This document shows positions 45,387 to 55,072 of a DNA stretch of 64,000 nt, piece by piece; within the stretch, counting starts at the first letter, position 1, and each line of letters begins with the position of its first letter. The notes under the pieces were generated by a model. That model made no database searches. It saw only the letters and a list, made by a program, of their open reading frames with translations, and was not told where the DNA came from. This DNA comes from Acidobacteria bacterium UBA2990 (GTDB lineage: Bacteria; Acidobacteriota; Vicinamibacteria; Vicinamibacterales; UBA8438), in contig DEAE01000012.1 of NCBI GenBank assembly GCA_002347025.1, positions 67,960-131,959 on the forward strand, in the 5' to 3' direction. A program made the position numbers and the translations under genes.

Positions 45387-46244
45387 GTGTACAAGAGCAA
45401 TATTGAAATTAGGCCCCTTGCAAACCGGGATGAGTATCAAGCCTGTGTCGAATTGCAAAAAGATATTTGGGGACAGGATTTTGCAGACGTGGTCCCGGCC
45501 ACGATTCAGATGGTCAGCCAACGTGTAGGAGGGGTAGCTTCTGGTGCATTCGACCCCACCGGTCGGTTGGTGGGGTTCGTGTTTGGCATTAGCGGTTTTT
45601 GCGACGGGGTCGCAGTCCACTGGTCTGATATGTTGGCAGTGCGTCCCGAGAATCGGCGGCTAGGTATTGGGCGACTTCTAAAACTACATCAACGCGAAAC
45701 ACTATTAGCTACAGGCATTAAGAGGGTTTATTGGTCATTCGACCCTCTAGTGGCACAAAACGCCCACTTTAACCTTAGAACCTTAGGAGCCTTTCCTGTT
45801 GAATACGTAGTTGATATGTATGGCGACACGTCAAGCGTGCTACATCAGGGATTAGATACCGACCGCCTCATCGTCGAGTGGCGCCTCGCTGAACCAACAG
45901 CAGAGCGAGCTCTGACAGGTGAATTCGACAAGCTCCAGGGCAAAATGCGGACCGGGCCTATTATCCCGGAGGATCCCACTAAAGTCAGCAGGACACCAGT
46001 GCCCCAAACACGATGGATTCGACTTGAACTACCCAAGGACCTAGAGCGGCTCAAGCAAACGGAGCCAGACTCCGCCAGACGCTGGCAACTCAGCTTACGC
46101 CACGCTTTCATGAGCTACCTCAATAAGGGGCATGGCCATGTGGTCGGAATGTACCAGGATCAGAACACGGGCCGGTGTTTCTACGTAATCGATACAGTGA
46201 CCAGCAGACATTCTGTAGCTCTAGAGAGCCAGCAAGACTTATAA
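45387..46244 (+). CDS. GNAT acyltransferase beside menC-like gene
   Basis: 285-residue GNAT-family protein (COG3375-like) with a GTG start. The acyl-CoA-binding region contains DMLAVRPENRRLGIGRLLK (split here as LAVRPENRRLGIGR and LLKLHQ). The N-terminal ACVELQKDIWGQDFADVV and the middle IKRVYWSFDPLVAQNAHFNL are typical for the group often encoded with N-succinylamino-acid racemase. Such pairs include a succinyl-CoA:amino-acid N-succinyltransferase. The gene ends 32 bases before the menC-like gene on the same strand. Activity is inferred from context. Confidence 0.78.
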   Translation: MYKSNIEIRPLANRDEYQACVELQKDIWGQDFADVVPATIQMVSQRVGGVASGAFDPTGRLVGFVFGISGFCDGVAVHWSDMLAVRPENRRLGIGRLLKLHQRETLLATGIKRVYWSFDPLVAQNAHFNLRTLGAFPVEYVVDMYGDTSSVLHQGLDTDRLIVEWRLAEPTAERALTGEFDKLQGKMRTGPIIPEDPTKVSRTPVPQTRWIRLELPKDLERLKQTEPDSARRWQLSLRHAFMSYLNKGHGHVVGMYQDQNTGRCFYVIDTVTSRHSVALESQQDL

Positions 46245-46276
46245 GATTCGCTATCAATCAAAAGGATTTTTGAGCA

Positions 46277-47407
46277 GTGACGTTAAAACTTCGTTCGATC
46301 TCTCTTCGAGAAATACAAATGCCACTGCTGGAGCCATTCCGAATTTCGTCAGGAACCGCCAGCCTCAGACGGATCCTGCTGTTGGAAACTATGGACGTCG
46401 ATGGGGTTACAGCCTGGTCTGAGTGTGTTGCAGGCGAAAAACCCTATTATTCACCAGAAACAGTCGACACTGCATGGCTCGCAATCAAGCAGTGGATCGC
46501 GCCACGCGTGCTGAACAAACCAATCTCAAGCCCCAGCATAATCCACCAAGACCTCGATACTAGTCTACGTGGACACCGCATGGCAAAAGCAGCAGTCGAG
46601 ATGAGCATTTGGGGGTTAACAGCTGAGCGCGAGCGTGTGAGCTTAGTCTCATTAATCGGTGGCAGTCGACATAAAGTAGCAACCGGAATTTCGATAGGCA
46701 TACAGAAAACCCCTCAACAACTCTTGGAAAAAATACGTGAGGCTTTAGGAAAGGGCTACCGGAAAGTAAAGGTTAAAGTGCAGCCTGGTGCTGACCTCGA
46801 CTATCTAGAATCCGTACGAGCAGCGTTAGGACAAGATGCTCCCTTGATGGCAGACGCTAACAGCGCCTACACTACCGCCGACTTTGATCACCTAACCAAG
46901 TTCGACCAATTTAATCTCATGATGATCGAACAGCCGCTAGCCTGTGATGACCTAGTACGCCACGCGGACCTACAACGGCAGCTCACCACCCCCTTATGCC
47001 TCGACGAATCAATCACTGATGTTGACCGAGCCGATGACATGCTTAGGCTGGGCAGTGGTCGCATCGTAAATATCAAGGCTGGTAGAGTCGGTGGGCTCGC
47101 TACCGCACAGGCGATCCACGACCGTTGTGCCTCCGCAGGCGTGCCTGTTTGGTGCGGGGGCATGCTCGAAAGTGGAATCGGTCGTGCTTACAATGTCGCG
47201 CTCGCTTCGCTACCAAACTTCACCCTGCCCGGTGACATCAGCCCAAGCAGCCGCTACTGGAAGCAGGACATCGTATCTCCAGAGTGGACAATGGATACTG
47301 CAGGATTGTTAACTGTACCGCACGAAAGTCCAGGCATTGGTGTGGCCGTAGACCGTGACTATGTGGACAGCCTCACCGTACGCTCCGAGATACTTACGGC
47401 CGACTAA
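46277..47407 (+). CDS. menC: o-succinylbenzoate synthase / N-succinylamino-acid racemase family protein
   Basis: Enolase-superfamily enzyme of 376 residues. The muconate-lactonizing subgroup catalytic set is complete: KxK with K165 and K167 (YRKVKVKV), metal ligands D193 (ADANSAY), E218 (IEQPL) and D243 (LDESI), and K267 (NIKAGRVGG). It may make o-succinylbenzoate for menaquinone, racemise N-succinyl amino acids, or both. The GNAT gene just upstream argues for the amino-acid role; no other men gene is in the window. GTG start, with AAAGGA ten bases before. Confidence 0.87.
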   Translation: MTLKLRSISLREIQMPLLEPFRISSGTASLRRILLLETMDVDGVTAWSECVAGEKPYYSPETVDTAWLAIKQWIAPRVLNKPISSPSIIHQDLDTSLRGHRMAKAAVEMSIWGLTAERERVSLVSLIGGSRHKVATGISIGIQKTPQQLLEKIREALGKGYRKVKVKVQPGADLDYLESVRAALGQDAPLMADANSAYTTADFDHLTKFDQFNLMMIEQPLACDDLVRHADLQRQLTTPLCLDESITDVDRADDMLRLGSGRIVNIKAGRVGGLATAQAIHDRCASAGVPVWCGGMLESGIGRAYNVALASLPNFTLPGDISPSSRYWKQDIVSPEWTMDTAGLLTVPHESPGIGVAVDRDYVDSLTVRSEILTAD

Positions 47408-47541
47408 CCATCAAAATAACTTTGCTGATAGTTGATTGCAATGCTACGGTAGGCCCATTCAGAACACGAAGGCACGGCGTAAAGAAGTCTGTTTTTTGGT
47501 CACCACAAGCCCGATCGAGCTTTTCTATTACGAGGTCCTTC

Positions 47542-49254
47542 ATGATATCTCAACGCCCCCTACTCCTCCTGACTTCTGTCAGCTTCACAGCTTTTAGTCT
47601 ATCCGGCTACGCACAGACTGTCCCACCAATCGAAGCTGGAAAACAAACCTTAATTCGCACTGGAACCGCGGAAGGTACCGGCGGCTTGGTGGCCTCAGCC
47701 CATCGCCGGGCCACTGAGGCTGGCTTGGAAATGCTTGAACTTGGGGGCAACGCATTTGACGCCACGGTAGCTGTTGCCGCAACGCTCACAGTGGTAGAAC
47801 CGATGAATTCGAATATCTTCGGTGGCTATGGAACTCTGATCATTTACGCTTCCGAGCAAGAAGAAGTCCTCTACCTCGATAACAATGGTCGCTTCCCTGT
47901 GTCAGCCAACTCGGACGTCTTTAGACAGACTGATTCTCGTGATGTCATGCATAGCGCTCGGGCGGTGTCGACCCCAGGTAATCTGCATGGGTTTGAGGCG
48001 ATGTGGCAGACACATGGAAGCCTGCCGTGGGCCACGCTGTGGGAACCGGCCGCCTTCCACGCAGACGAAGGTGTTGCGGTAACTGCCGCATTAGCCCGAG
48101 CCATAACTGCCAACTGGGAGCGGTTCCCCGATCGCGCGAGACAAATCTATGGAGCAGGCGGCGAACCATTTACTGAAGGTGATTGGCTTGGACAACATGA
48201 ACTGGCCGCCTCAATGCGTCAAGTTGCGGAACAGGGTAGCGAAGCTCTCTATGGCGGTTCGATCGGAGAGGCCATCATCGAAGAGATCGAGCGGGGGAAT
48301 GGCTTTCTAACAATGGCCGACCTTACCGCACACCAGCCAGAATGGTTTTCACCTATCTCAATCAACTACCGCGAGCACCAGCTAATCACAGCCGGGGCAC
48401 CATCGAACTCCTTCGCAGCACTAGTAACCGCCGGCATTATGAGTCGCTATCACAACACTGCGCTCGGATCGAACACGATTGTCTATCTGCACCGCTTGGC
48501 TGAAGCTGCCAAGCATGGTTTCTGGACTCGTCTTCGGTACGCTGGTAGCCCAGAAAACAATCCGCCACCTTTTGAAATACTCTTATCGGAAGATTACTGG
48601 CAACAACAAGTAGACCAGTTGGATCCTGCCCGCGCTAGCACATTCCAACCACCGGGAAGAACGCTCCAAGAAGGTGCCGATACGACGCACTTCGTGGTAG
48701 CGGACCGATGGGGAAATGTAGTGTCAGCCACCATCACACTAGGCCAAGCTTTTGGCAGTACCGTATTTGTCGAAGAGTCTGGAATTTGGTTGAACAACTC
48801 AATGGCCTTTTCAACTTACCAGCCAAAAGGCAATCCGATGGACGCAATGCCGGGCACCCGTAAGCACTCTTCCAAGACTCCCATGCTCATCATGAAAGAT
48901 GGTCGACCTTGGGTCGCAATCGGCACGCCAGGTGGACATACGATTCCTCAAACGGTCGCACAACTCAGCATCAACCTAATCGACTTCGACATGAATCTTC
49001 AAACGGCGGTCGACACCGACCGCATCGCGTTTGCTGAACCAAACGTTTTGTTAGTCGAAGAAGGATTACAGGAAACGGTAAGCAACCAGCTCAATTCCCT
49101 AGGACACCAAGTGCGCTCCACCACCCAAATAGGGTTGGTACATGCCCTGCAAATCGAATACGACAATAATGGCGATCCAATCCGATTTATCGGCGCCGCC
49201 GACAGGCGAGGAGTCGGAGTCGCACTAGGCCTAGATGTCGCGGTCGGACGATAA
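47542..49254 (+). CDS. ggt: gamma-glutamyltransferase, exported
   Basis: N-terminal nucleophile hydrolase of about 570 residues that removes gamma-glutamyl groups from glutathione-like peptides in the periplasm. Start at the ATG 47542 (GAGG six bases upstream) gives a signal peptide ending near SGYAQ. The autoprocessing site and nucleophile threonine lie in ADTTHFVV (T381), and the small-subunit tail has WLNNSMAFST and GTPGGHTIPQT. The first block GNAFDATVAVAATLTVVEP is also family-typical. The protein should autocleave into two subunits. It follows the menC-like gene by 134 bases. Confidence 0.93.
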   Translation: MISQRPLLLLTSVSFTAFSLSGYAQTVPPIEAGKQTLIRTGTAEGTGGLVASAHRRATEAGLEMLELGGNAFDATVAVAATLTVVEPMNSNIFGGYGTLIIYASEQEEVLYLDNNGRFPVSANSDVFRQTDSRDVMHSARAVSTPGNLHGFEAMWQTHGSLPWATLWEPAAFHADEGVAVTAALARAITANWERFPDRARQIYGAGGEPFTEGDWLGQHELAASMRQVAEQGSEALYGGSIGEAIIEEIERGNGFLTMADLTAHQPEWFSPISINYREHQLITAGAPSNSFAALVTAGIMSRYHNTALGSNTIVYLHRLAEAAKHGFWTRLRYAGSPENNPPPFEILLSEDYWQQQVDQLDPARASTFQPPGRTLQEGADTTHFVVADRWGNVVSATITLGQAFGSTVFVEESGIWLNNSMAFSTYQPKGNPMDAMPGTRKHSSKTPMLIMKDGRPWVAIGTPGGHTIPQTVAQLSINLIDFDMNLQTAVDTDRIAFAEPNVLLVEEGLQETVSNQLNSLGHQVRSTTQIGLVHALQIEYDNNGDPIRFIGAADRRGVGVALGLDVAVGR

Positions 49255-49356
49255 AGGGGTGAGTCCAACTTCCGACTTCCATCTCTACGAGAGCGTTCTT
49301 ACCATACCCTCATTAGCAACCCGAAACCAAGAAGCTCAACCCAACAACTACAAGCC

Positions 49357-50742
49357 TCACCTCTCAACCAGTCTTCCGATCTTCACTTGGTACCAAGCTG
49401 CCAGTCCCGGGTCTCTGAGCCGTCTAAAGATCTGCTCATGCGCTTCCCAAATCCGTTTCCCTTTGACATCGATGCCAGCTAAGTCGCAATAGACCAGAGC
49501 AAACGCAACTCCGTACTGCAACGGTATTCGCTCACTCTTGACCGCCGCTGCAATGTCTTCGTAGCGCAAGTCTTCTGCAGCAATCGACACAGCAATCTGC
49601 TCTATGTCGTGGAACCGGGGGATATAGAACAAAGGGGAATCGTCGACTTGGTAGTTGCCTGCTTGTATTACATACATCAATTCTTCCAAGTCAGCGGAGT
49701 ACAGGCGCTGTTCGACCGTTAAATCATCCGATGGCTCTGCAGCCATCCGATTCAGCTGAAGTCCCACCGAACGAACGTTCCAATCCTTCCAATCATCATC
49801 GAAAAGACGAATCGCAGCATCCCGCCTGGAAACCATATCCCGGCGACCTTGGGAAGCACGAAACAGCACTCCAACCGGCATCGTTACTAACGACTTCTTT
49901 CCACTGAGGTTTCGAATTCGCAAGGTAACCCTGCTGTCACCGGCCCCTACTGCTTCAACCTCCACTAACCCTTGGTCGATCGCTTCAAACAAATCAAGAC
50001 TGCGAATAGATTCACTAGGCACCACGGTGCCATCATCTACCTTCATGATAAACAGATGCTGTCCAGGGAGGAACTCGTGCAAATTCTCAAGGGCAAAGCC
50101 AGCGGGAAGCCACTCGGCCAACACCTGACGGACCGACATGGCGTGGTCAGATTTCAGGTTGTCGCCGGTACCATCTTCAACCCTATATTCCAGAAGCGCC
50201 ACGCGGCCACCTGGTGCCAGCGACGACCGCATATCCGCCAACATCTGCTCATAGTTTGACATCTCATGATAAACATCAGCCAAGACGATCCAGTCAACCA
50301 CACCAAATGGAAGTTTTAGGTCGTCTGGTTCGCTGAGGATCGGCACAATGCCGCTTACCCCATCTCGTTCGGCTAACTGCCTCATAATGTCGAGCATTTC
50401 AGGCTGAATGTCGACGCAATACACACGCCCGTTTGAGCCGACTCGCTCTACTATCCGGCGAGCGTAGTAGCCAGAACCGCACCCGATATCAGCTACGATG
50501 TCACCAGATTCAAGACCCATTGCGTCGAGCACTGCCTCAGGTTGCTCCTCTTGAGCACGCTCTGTTCTCTCGAGCCACTGTGCCCCACGAAAACTCATAA
50601 AATCAGCAGGCACTCGGTGACGCTCGTTCTGCTCCGGCGTCTGCATTGATGCTGCCTGGCCACCCACGATCCAAAGCAATAGCGCTAACCCAAAAAGGCT
50701 TCCACCGCCACTCCACATGTTCACCAGCGTCTTTATTGTCAT
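49357..50742 (-). CDS. exported SAM-dependent methyltransferase-like protein with C-terminal extension
   Basis: 461 residues. The ATG at 50742 (GGAG nine bases before) opens a signal peptide, SLFGLALLLWIVGGQAAS, so the protein is predicted to be outside the cytoplasm, where S-adenosylmethionine is not known to be available. The methyltransferase motif I is DIVADIGCGSGYYARRI, motif II YCVDIQPEML and motif post-II VDWIVLADVYHEM. A C-terminal region of about 200 residues has no recognised motif. Either the signal acts as a membrane anchor with the domain inside, or the enzyme is repurposed. It is divergent from the MutS-like gene. Confidence 0.78.
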   Translation of the reverse strand: MTIKTLVNMWSGGGSLFGLALLLWIVGGQAASMQTPEQNERHRVPADFMSFRGAQWLERTERAQEEQPEAVLDAMGLESGDIVADIGCGSGYYARRIVERVGSNGRVYCVDIQPEMLDIMRQLAERDGVSGIVPILSEPDDLKLPFGVVDWIVLADVYHEMSNYEQMLADMRSSLAPGGRVALLEYRVEDGTGDNLKSDHAMSVRQVLAEWLPAGFALENLHEFLPGQHLFIMKVDDGTVVPSESIRSLDLFEAIDQGLVEVEAVGAGDSRVTLRIRNLSGKKSLVTMPVGVLFRASQGRRDMVSRRDAAIRLFDDDWKDWNVRSVGLQLNRMAAEPSDDLTVEQRLYSADLEELMYVIQAGNYQVDDSPLFYIPRFHDIEQIAVSIAAEDLRYEDIAAAVKSERIPLQYGVAFALVYCDLAGIDVKGKRIWEAHEQIFRRLRDPGLAAWYQVKIGRLVER

Positions 50743-50891
50743 GAGGTCTTTCTCCTTCAGGCCAAGCCAGCATAAGCTGGGTAGGACAGCAGAAGCAATC
50801 ATGTCCTCCACACCGAATTACTGACATCCTCAACTAAACAGATGTTTCCCCACACTAGTGGCACTGTGGTGGATGACCGCTGAAGCCTCTC

Positions 50892-52742
50892 ATGGACCAG
50901 GGTATGCTACAGACTGGTCGCACAATGTCCTCTACACCCGATCCACTCAACACCTATCGACAGCTGCACGCAGAGCGGCAACGTGAAGAAGCCACGCTTT
51001 CCTTGATGTGCAACCGATTAAGCAATGCGCGACTAATGACCTTCCTCACCACAGTCGTAATGGCCTGGGGAACCTTCGTCGGCGATTGGATGGTAGCGTG
51101 GTGGTTGTGCGCGCCAACAACCATCTTTGTCGGCCTTGTCATTAAACACGACCGTCTACTACTTGACAGAGACCGGATCAGGCGTGCGTTGTCATGGTAC
51201 GGTCATGGAATCGCTCGACTTGAAGACCGCTGGTCTGGGATAGGACCTCGCGGCGACGAATATAGCAATAGTGAACATCCCTTCTCGCAAGACCTAGATC
51301 TCTTTGGTGATGGTTCTCTATTTCAACTTTTAAACACCACACAAACACGGTCTGGTGAGCAAACCCTAGCTAGCTGGCTCCTCACACCTGCTAATTACAA
51401 TGAAGTAATAAGCCGGCACGGTGCTGTTCGCGACCTCCAACCGAAGCTTACTTTGCGCGAAAAAATCGCTACTGCAGGTATCAAACGGTTGGACTCAGGA
51501 CATCCGGAAGACCTCGTCGCCTGGGCCACCGCACCCACTATTTTAAAAGGACGTGTTTTCCAGATTTTGGCCGGTTTGTTCACATTATCGACCTTCGGCG
51601 CTATAGCAAGCTGGTTCACTGGCGCTACTACAGCCCTTCCGATGGCGCTCGCGCTGTGCTTGACCGCGTCCTACCACCGATGGTTCCAAGGACAAAGCGA
51701 ACAAATCATGCACGCTGCGACCAAACCCAGCAACGAGCTCACAGGTATTGGCCGCATCTATCATTTGTTCAGACAAGCCAATTACACCTCAGAACGCCTC
51801 TCGTCGCTCCGCACAACACTCGACACCCAAGAGGATATAGGGGTCGATCAACTAGCAAGACAGTTGGAACAAATCTTAGAGCAACACGATTGGCAACATA
51901 ACATCCTCTTCAGACCGATCGCGTTCCTTCTTTTTTGGCAGATGCACTGCGCATTCTCGGTAGAAACCTGGAGGATGCGCTACGGCCATGCTGTGTCAAC
52001 ATGGCTGCGTCAGATCGGTGAATTTGAGGCACTGTCTGCAATTGGGACATACGCCTACGAACACCCCACAGATCCCTTCCCTAAGTTGGCCAAGAGCAAA
52101 GACCCGGTAGTCTATGATGCGATCAGGCTCGCACACCCGTTACTCCCAGCCTCAACGGCAGTGAAAAACGATGTTACCCTCGGACCAGAAACCCGTGTCA
52201 TTATCGTCAGTGGCTCCAATATGTCTGGAAAAACGACTTTATTGCGTAGCGTCGGCGTTAACATGGTCATGGCACTAATGGGCGCACCCGTTCGAGCCCA
52301 ACACCTCCACATCTCCTCCCTAGACCTTGGTGCTACTCTCCGGATCGAAGACTCCCTACAAGCCGGTAAATCTCGGTTTTACACCGAGGTAATCCGGCTC
52401 GGCCAAATCGTAGAGACGGCACGGTCCAAACCAATGCTGGTCTTACTCGACGAGCTGTTCCACGGGACCAACTCCCATGACCGGACTGATGGCGCACATG
52501 GGTTGCTTCGCTCGCTAATCTCCCTCGGAGCAATCGGCTTGGTCACCACCCATGACCTGGCACTTGTTCAAATTGGGGATCAGCTTGCCCCGCACACCTG
52601 CAACATGCATTTTGACGACACCATGGTGGATAACAAAATGTACTTCGACTACAAATTAAAACCTGGACCAGTAACCCGGAGCAATGCATTGGCAATCATG
52701 AGGGCCGTCGGCTTGGATGTGTCCTCAAGCAACCAGTCTTGA
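50892..52742 (+). CDS. membrane-anchored MutS-like ATPase
   Basis: 616 residues. Two N-terminal hydrophobic segments (about 48-80) are followed by a MutS-type core and ATPase domain: Walker A GSNMSGKTT (441-449), Walker B LVLLDELFHGT, and the VTTHD switch. The mismatch-recognition and connector domains of MutS1 are absent. Such membrane-associated MutS relatives occur in many phyla and are not thought to do classical mismatch repair; their role is unknown. The nearer ATG at 50925 (MSSTPDPL) is an alternative start. It is followed by the DUF1365/flavoprotein pair on the opposite strand. Confidence 0.87.
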   Translation: MDQGMLQTGRTMSSTPDPLNTYRQLHAERQREEATLSLMCNRLSNARLMTFLTTVVMAWGTFVGDWMVAWWLCAPTTIFVGLVIKHDRLLLDRDRIRRALSWYGHGIARLEDRWSGIGPRGDEYSNSEHPFSQDLDLFGDGSLFQLLNTTQTRSGEQTLASWLLTPANYNEVISRHGAVRDLQPKLTLREKIATAGIKRLDSGHPEDLVAWATAPTILKGRVFQILAGLFTLSTFGAIASWFTGATTALPMALALCLTASYHRWFQGQSEQIMHAATKPSNELTGIGRIYHLFRQANYTSERLSSLRTTLDTQEDIGVDQLARQLEQILEQHDWQHNILFRPIAFLLFWQMHCAFSVETWRMRYGHAVSTWLRQIGEFEALSAIGTYAYEHPTDPFPKLAKSKDPVVYDAIRLAHPLLPASTAVKNDVTLGPETRVIIVSGSNMSGKTTLLRSVGVNMVMALMGAPVRAQHLHISSLDLGATLRIEDSLQAGKSRFYTEVIRLGQIVETARSKPMLVLLDELFHGTNSHDRTDGAHGLLRSLISLGAIGLVTTHDLALVQIGDQLAPHTCNMHFDDTMVDNKMYFDYKLKPGPVTRSNALAIMRAVGLDVSSSNQS

Positions 52743-52774
52743 CTAGCAGTCAAGGAGCTTGAACATTACTCTCT

Positions 52775-52786
52775 CGCCTTTCGGCG
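52775..52786. terminator. short hairpin between convergent genes
   Basis: CGCC, TTTC loop, GGCG between the converging MutS-like and DUF1365 genes. Weak, no T-run. Confidence 0.25.
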
Positions 52787-52787
52787 G

Positions 52788-53588
52788 TCAGTCGTCGCTA
52801 AACTTGTCCAAGTCCCGCCCCTGTAGCTCTTGGGCTCGACTCGGTGGTGGTTGTCGATAAACGGGAAGACCCTTCATCCATAACCTCAGCGCTTCAACAT
52901 GAATTCCAGCAATCGTCTTGACAGCCGCAAACGGGAAACTTCCAAGCACCCTAAACAGTGACCTTGCTGTCAGTTCAACACGGGCACCTTGAAAACTAGC
53001 AGTAAGGGTGCATTCACCGTTTTCGGAATGGACAACATTCAAGCCAAACCGGTCGCCAACCGGTGCTAGATAGAAATCGTATTGTCCAGCCATAGACAAA
53101 AATGGAGAGACATGAAGGGCCTTGGTTGCCCGGTAGTGAATAGTCTGGTTGATCTGATCTGCACCGGTATTGATCTGATCACGCAAGAGATATAAGTACC
53201 TCTCACCGAAAGTGTTATTGACCTCAGCCACTACCGCACGCAACACACCGCCTTCGTGACAGTAGTAGACGCTAATCGGGTTGAACGCGTAGCCCAAAAG
53301 ACGACACTGGGTCAACAAGTAGATTCGTGGTCTAGATAATTCCACACCTTTCCTTCTCAAGAAGGACACCATCTTGGTCTTAGTGTCGGTAGCAGAGCCA
53401 TCGAGATAGTCACGGTCATGAAACGCGACAAGATTGAGCCGATTCAAAGAAAATGGCCAAACAGAGCGTTCGAAATCAGGAAGTTCATCCAGATCCAAAT
53501 AGAACATGAACAGCCGATAGCGGAATTTGTGCACCTGAGGACGCCGGCGATGGTGCCTAACATCGCCCACAAACAGACAAGATTTCAT
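52788..53588 (-). CDS. DUF1365 family protein
   Basis: 266 residues of the DUF1365 (COG3496) family. The N-terminus SCLFVGDVRHHRRRPQVHKF is typical (split: LFVGDVRHHR and VHKFRYRLFMFYLDLDEL), and the middle block LLTQCRLLGYAFNPISVYYCH is the strongest signature. Function unknown. It overlaps the flavoprotein gene by four bases (ATGA) and is second in that two-gene unit. Elsewhere DUF1365 proteins are found with COG2907 flavoproteins and fatty-acid methyltransferases. Confidence 0.87.
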   Translation of the reverse strand: MKSCLFVGDVRHHRRRPQVHKFRYRLFMFYLDLDELPDFERSVWPFSLNRLNLVAFHDRDYLDGSATDTKTKMVSFLRRKGVELSRPRIYLLTQCRLLGYAFNPISVYYCHEGGVLRAVVAEVNNTFGERYLYLLRDQINTGADQINQTIHYRATKALHVSPFLSMAGQYDFYLAPVGDRFGLNVVHSENGECTLTASFQGARVELTARSLFRVLGSFPFAAVKTIAGIHVEALRLWMKGLPVYRQPPPSRAQELQGRDLDKFSDD

Positions 53589-54853
53589 ACCTTCGCTCGT
53601 GACTCATTCACCTGACGCGCAACAGCAAGGCCCGCGCGTACACCGTCTTCGTGAAAACCATTACCTAAATAGGCTCCACAGTAATGTGTTCTTTCCCCCC
53701 CAATCAACCCAAGCTCTCGCTGGGCTTCTAAGCCCTGTTGGGTAAAAACAGGGTGCGTGTAATTCATCCGCGCAATCACCGTTGAGGGTTCCGGGAGCAG
53801 GTCATCGTCTGACGGATTGAGAGTTACCGCGTAGGTGACGTCTTCATCGAGCCTCTGTAGGCGATTCAGAGCATAGGTCACCTGGACCGGGGTTCTCTCG
53901 TCCCGACAATCTCGCACATGGTAGTTCCAGGACGCCTCAGCCGCCTCAGCGCTAGGCAGTAGCCGCCTGTCCGTGTGTAATACCACCATGTTGTGGCGGT
54001 ATGGCAGCGCGCGTAGAGCACGCGCCTCCCGGTGATCAGCATCTTCCAACAAAGCGAGGGCTTGATCGCTGTGTGTGGCAATGACCACTCGTTCGAAGCA
54101 CTCCCAATCGTTTTCATCAGTCTTAATCTCAACTCTATCCAAACACCGCCGGATAAGGCGAACCGGTGAACCAAGGCGAATGCGATTCGCAAACGGACGG
54201 ATAAGAGCCTCAACATAGTTTTGGCTTCCACCGGTAACAGTGCGCCATGGAGGGTGACCATAGACTTGAAGCAATCCATGGTTGCGAAAAAATTCAAACA
54301 CAAAGCGGATCGGCATCCGCTGCACTTCTTCACCGGAAGCTGACCAGATCGCGGAAGCCATCGGATTCAAGTAATGCCGAAACAGTTCATCTCCAAAAAC
54401 ATGGTTTCGATGAAGCTCCCCGAGCGTCTGCTCCCCAACGGAACCACCAACCCTACGCGCCCAACTATTGAAGCGGACGATATCAACCACCATTCGATAG
54501 AACGAAGGTGACAGCATTTGAGCCGACTTTGCAAAAAGGCCCCGAAGCCCACGACTGCTGTATTCCACACCACACCGGTCACACCGAACACCGAACGACA
54601 TCTCGCTAGGTTGGGTTCGAACACCCAATCGTGCCAGTAACGCGGTGAACAGTGGATAGGTTCGCTCGTTGAAAACAATAAAGCCTGTATCAAGCGCAAC
54701 CTCCCCAGCTCTTCCAACTCGTGGCACCTGATGGGTTTCACTATGTCCACCGGCATGAGCATTTTTCTCATACACAACAATCTCGTTGGTACCATGAAGC
54801 TCATTTGCAGCGACCAAACCAGAGATACCAGCACCGACAATTGCGATTCTCAT
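53585..54853 (-). CDS. FAD-dependent oxidoreductase (COG2907-like)
   Basis: 422-residue flavoprotein of the amine-oxidase/desaturase-like superfamily. FAD-binding motif IAIVGAGISGLVAANEL (about 3-19) followed by VYEKNAHAGGHSET, and a later GSPVRLI and C-terminal GAYLGNGFHEDGVRAG block typical of COG2907. The CxxCG pair in RCDRCGVEYS is an oddity. It may oxidise or desaturate an acyl chain; that is inferred from its partners. It is divergent from the CFA-synthase-like gene over a 219-base AT-rich region. Confidence 0.88.
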   Translation of the reverse strand: MRIAIVGAGISGLVAANELHGTNEIVVYEKNAHAGGHSETHQVPRVGRAGEVALDTGFIVFNERTYPLFTALLARLGVRTQPSEMSFGVRCDRCGVEYSSRGLRGLFAKSAQMLSPSFYRMVVDIVRFNSWARRVGGSVGEQTLGELHRNHVFGDELFRHYLNPMASAIWSASGEEVQRMPIRFVFEFFRNHGLLQVYGHPPWRTVTGGSQNYVEALIRPFANRIRLGSPVRLIRRCLDRVEIKTDENDWECFERVVIATHSDQALALLEDADHREARALRALPYRHNMVVLHTDRRLLPSAEAAEASWNYHVRDCRDERTPVQVTYALNRLQRLDEDVTYAVTLNPSDDDLLPEPSTVIARMNYTHPVFTQQGLEAQRELGLIGGERTHYCGAYLGNGFHEDGVRAGLAVARQVNESRAKV

Positions 54854-55072
54854 CCTTGGTTATTTTCATTCATCCAACAGGAAACGATTATCTTGCTCGT
54901 TCGCAAGGTTCAAAATGAGGTGAATGGAATTTCATATTAAGATAATTATTTTAATTATTTTGTGTGTATGCCTAATTGGCAGTAGAGTGAAACTGAGCAT
55001 GTTCGAATATCAAGTAAACCAAACGCCGTGTGGAGACTCTACCCACATCAAGTTTAAGTTGGGCTGCTTTTC
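54854..55072. promoter_or_regulatory. AT-rich divergent control region of the lipid island
   Basis: 219 bases between the flavoprotein and the CFA-synthase-like starts. An unusually AT-rich core (54933-54970) holds two tandem copies of TAATTATTT (54943-54951 and 54952-54960). It is the likely place for promoters of both units and for an operator of the XRE-cupin regulator encoded downstream. No clear -35/-10 pair was assigned. Confidence 0.4.

Noticed and set aside
54943..54960. Tandem TAATTATTT as a CRISPR or transposon repeat
   Set aside because: Only two adjacent short copies in an AT-rich promoter region; more likely regulatory or chance.
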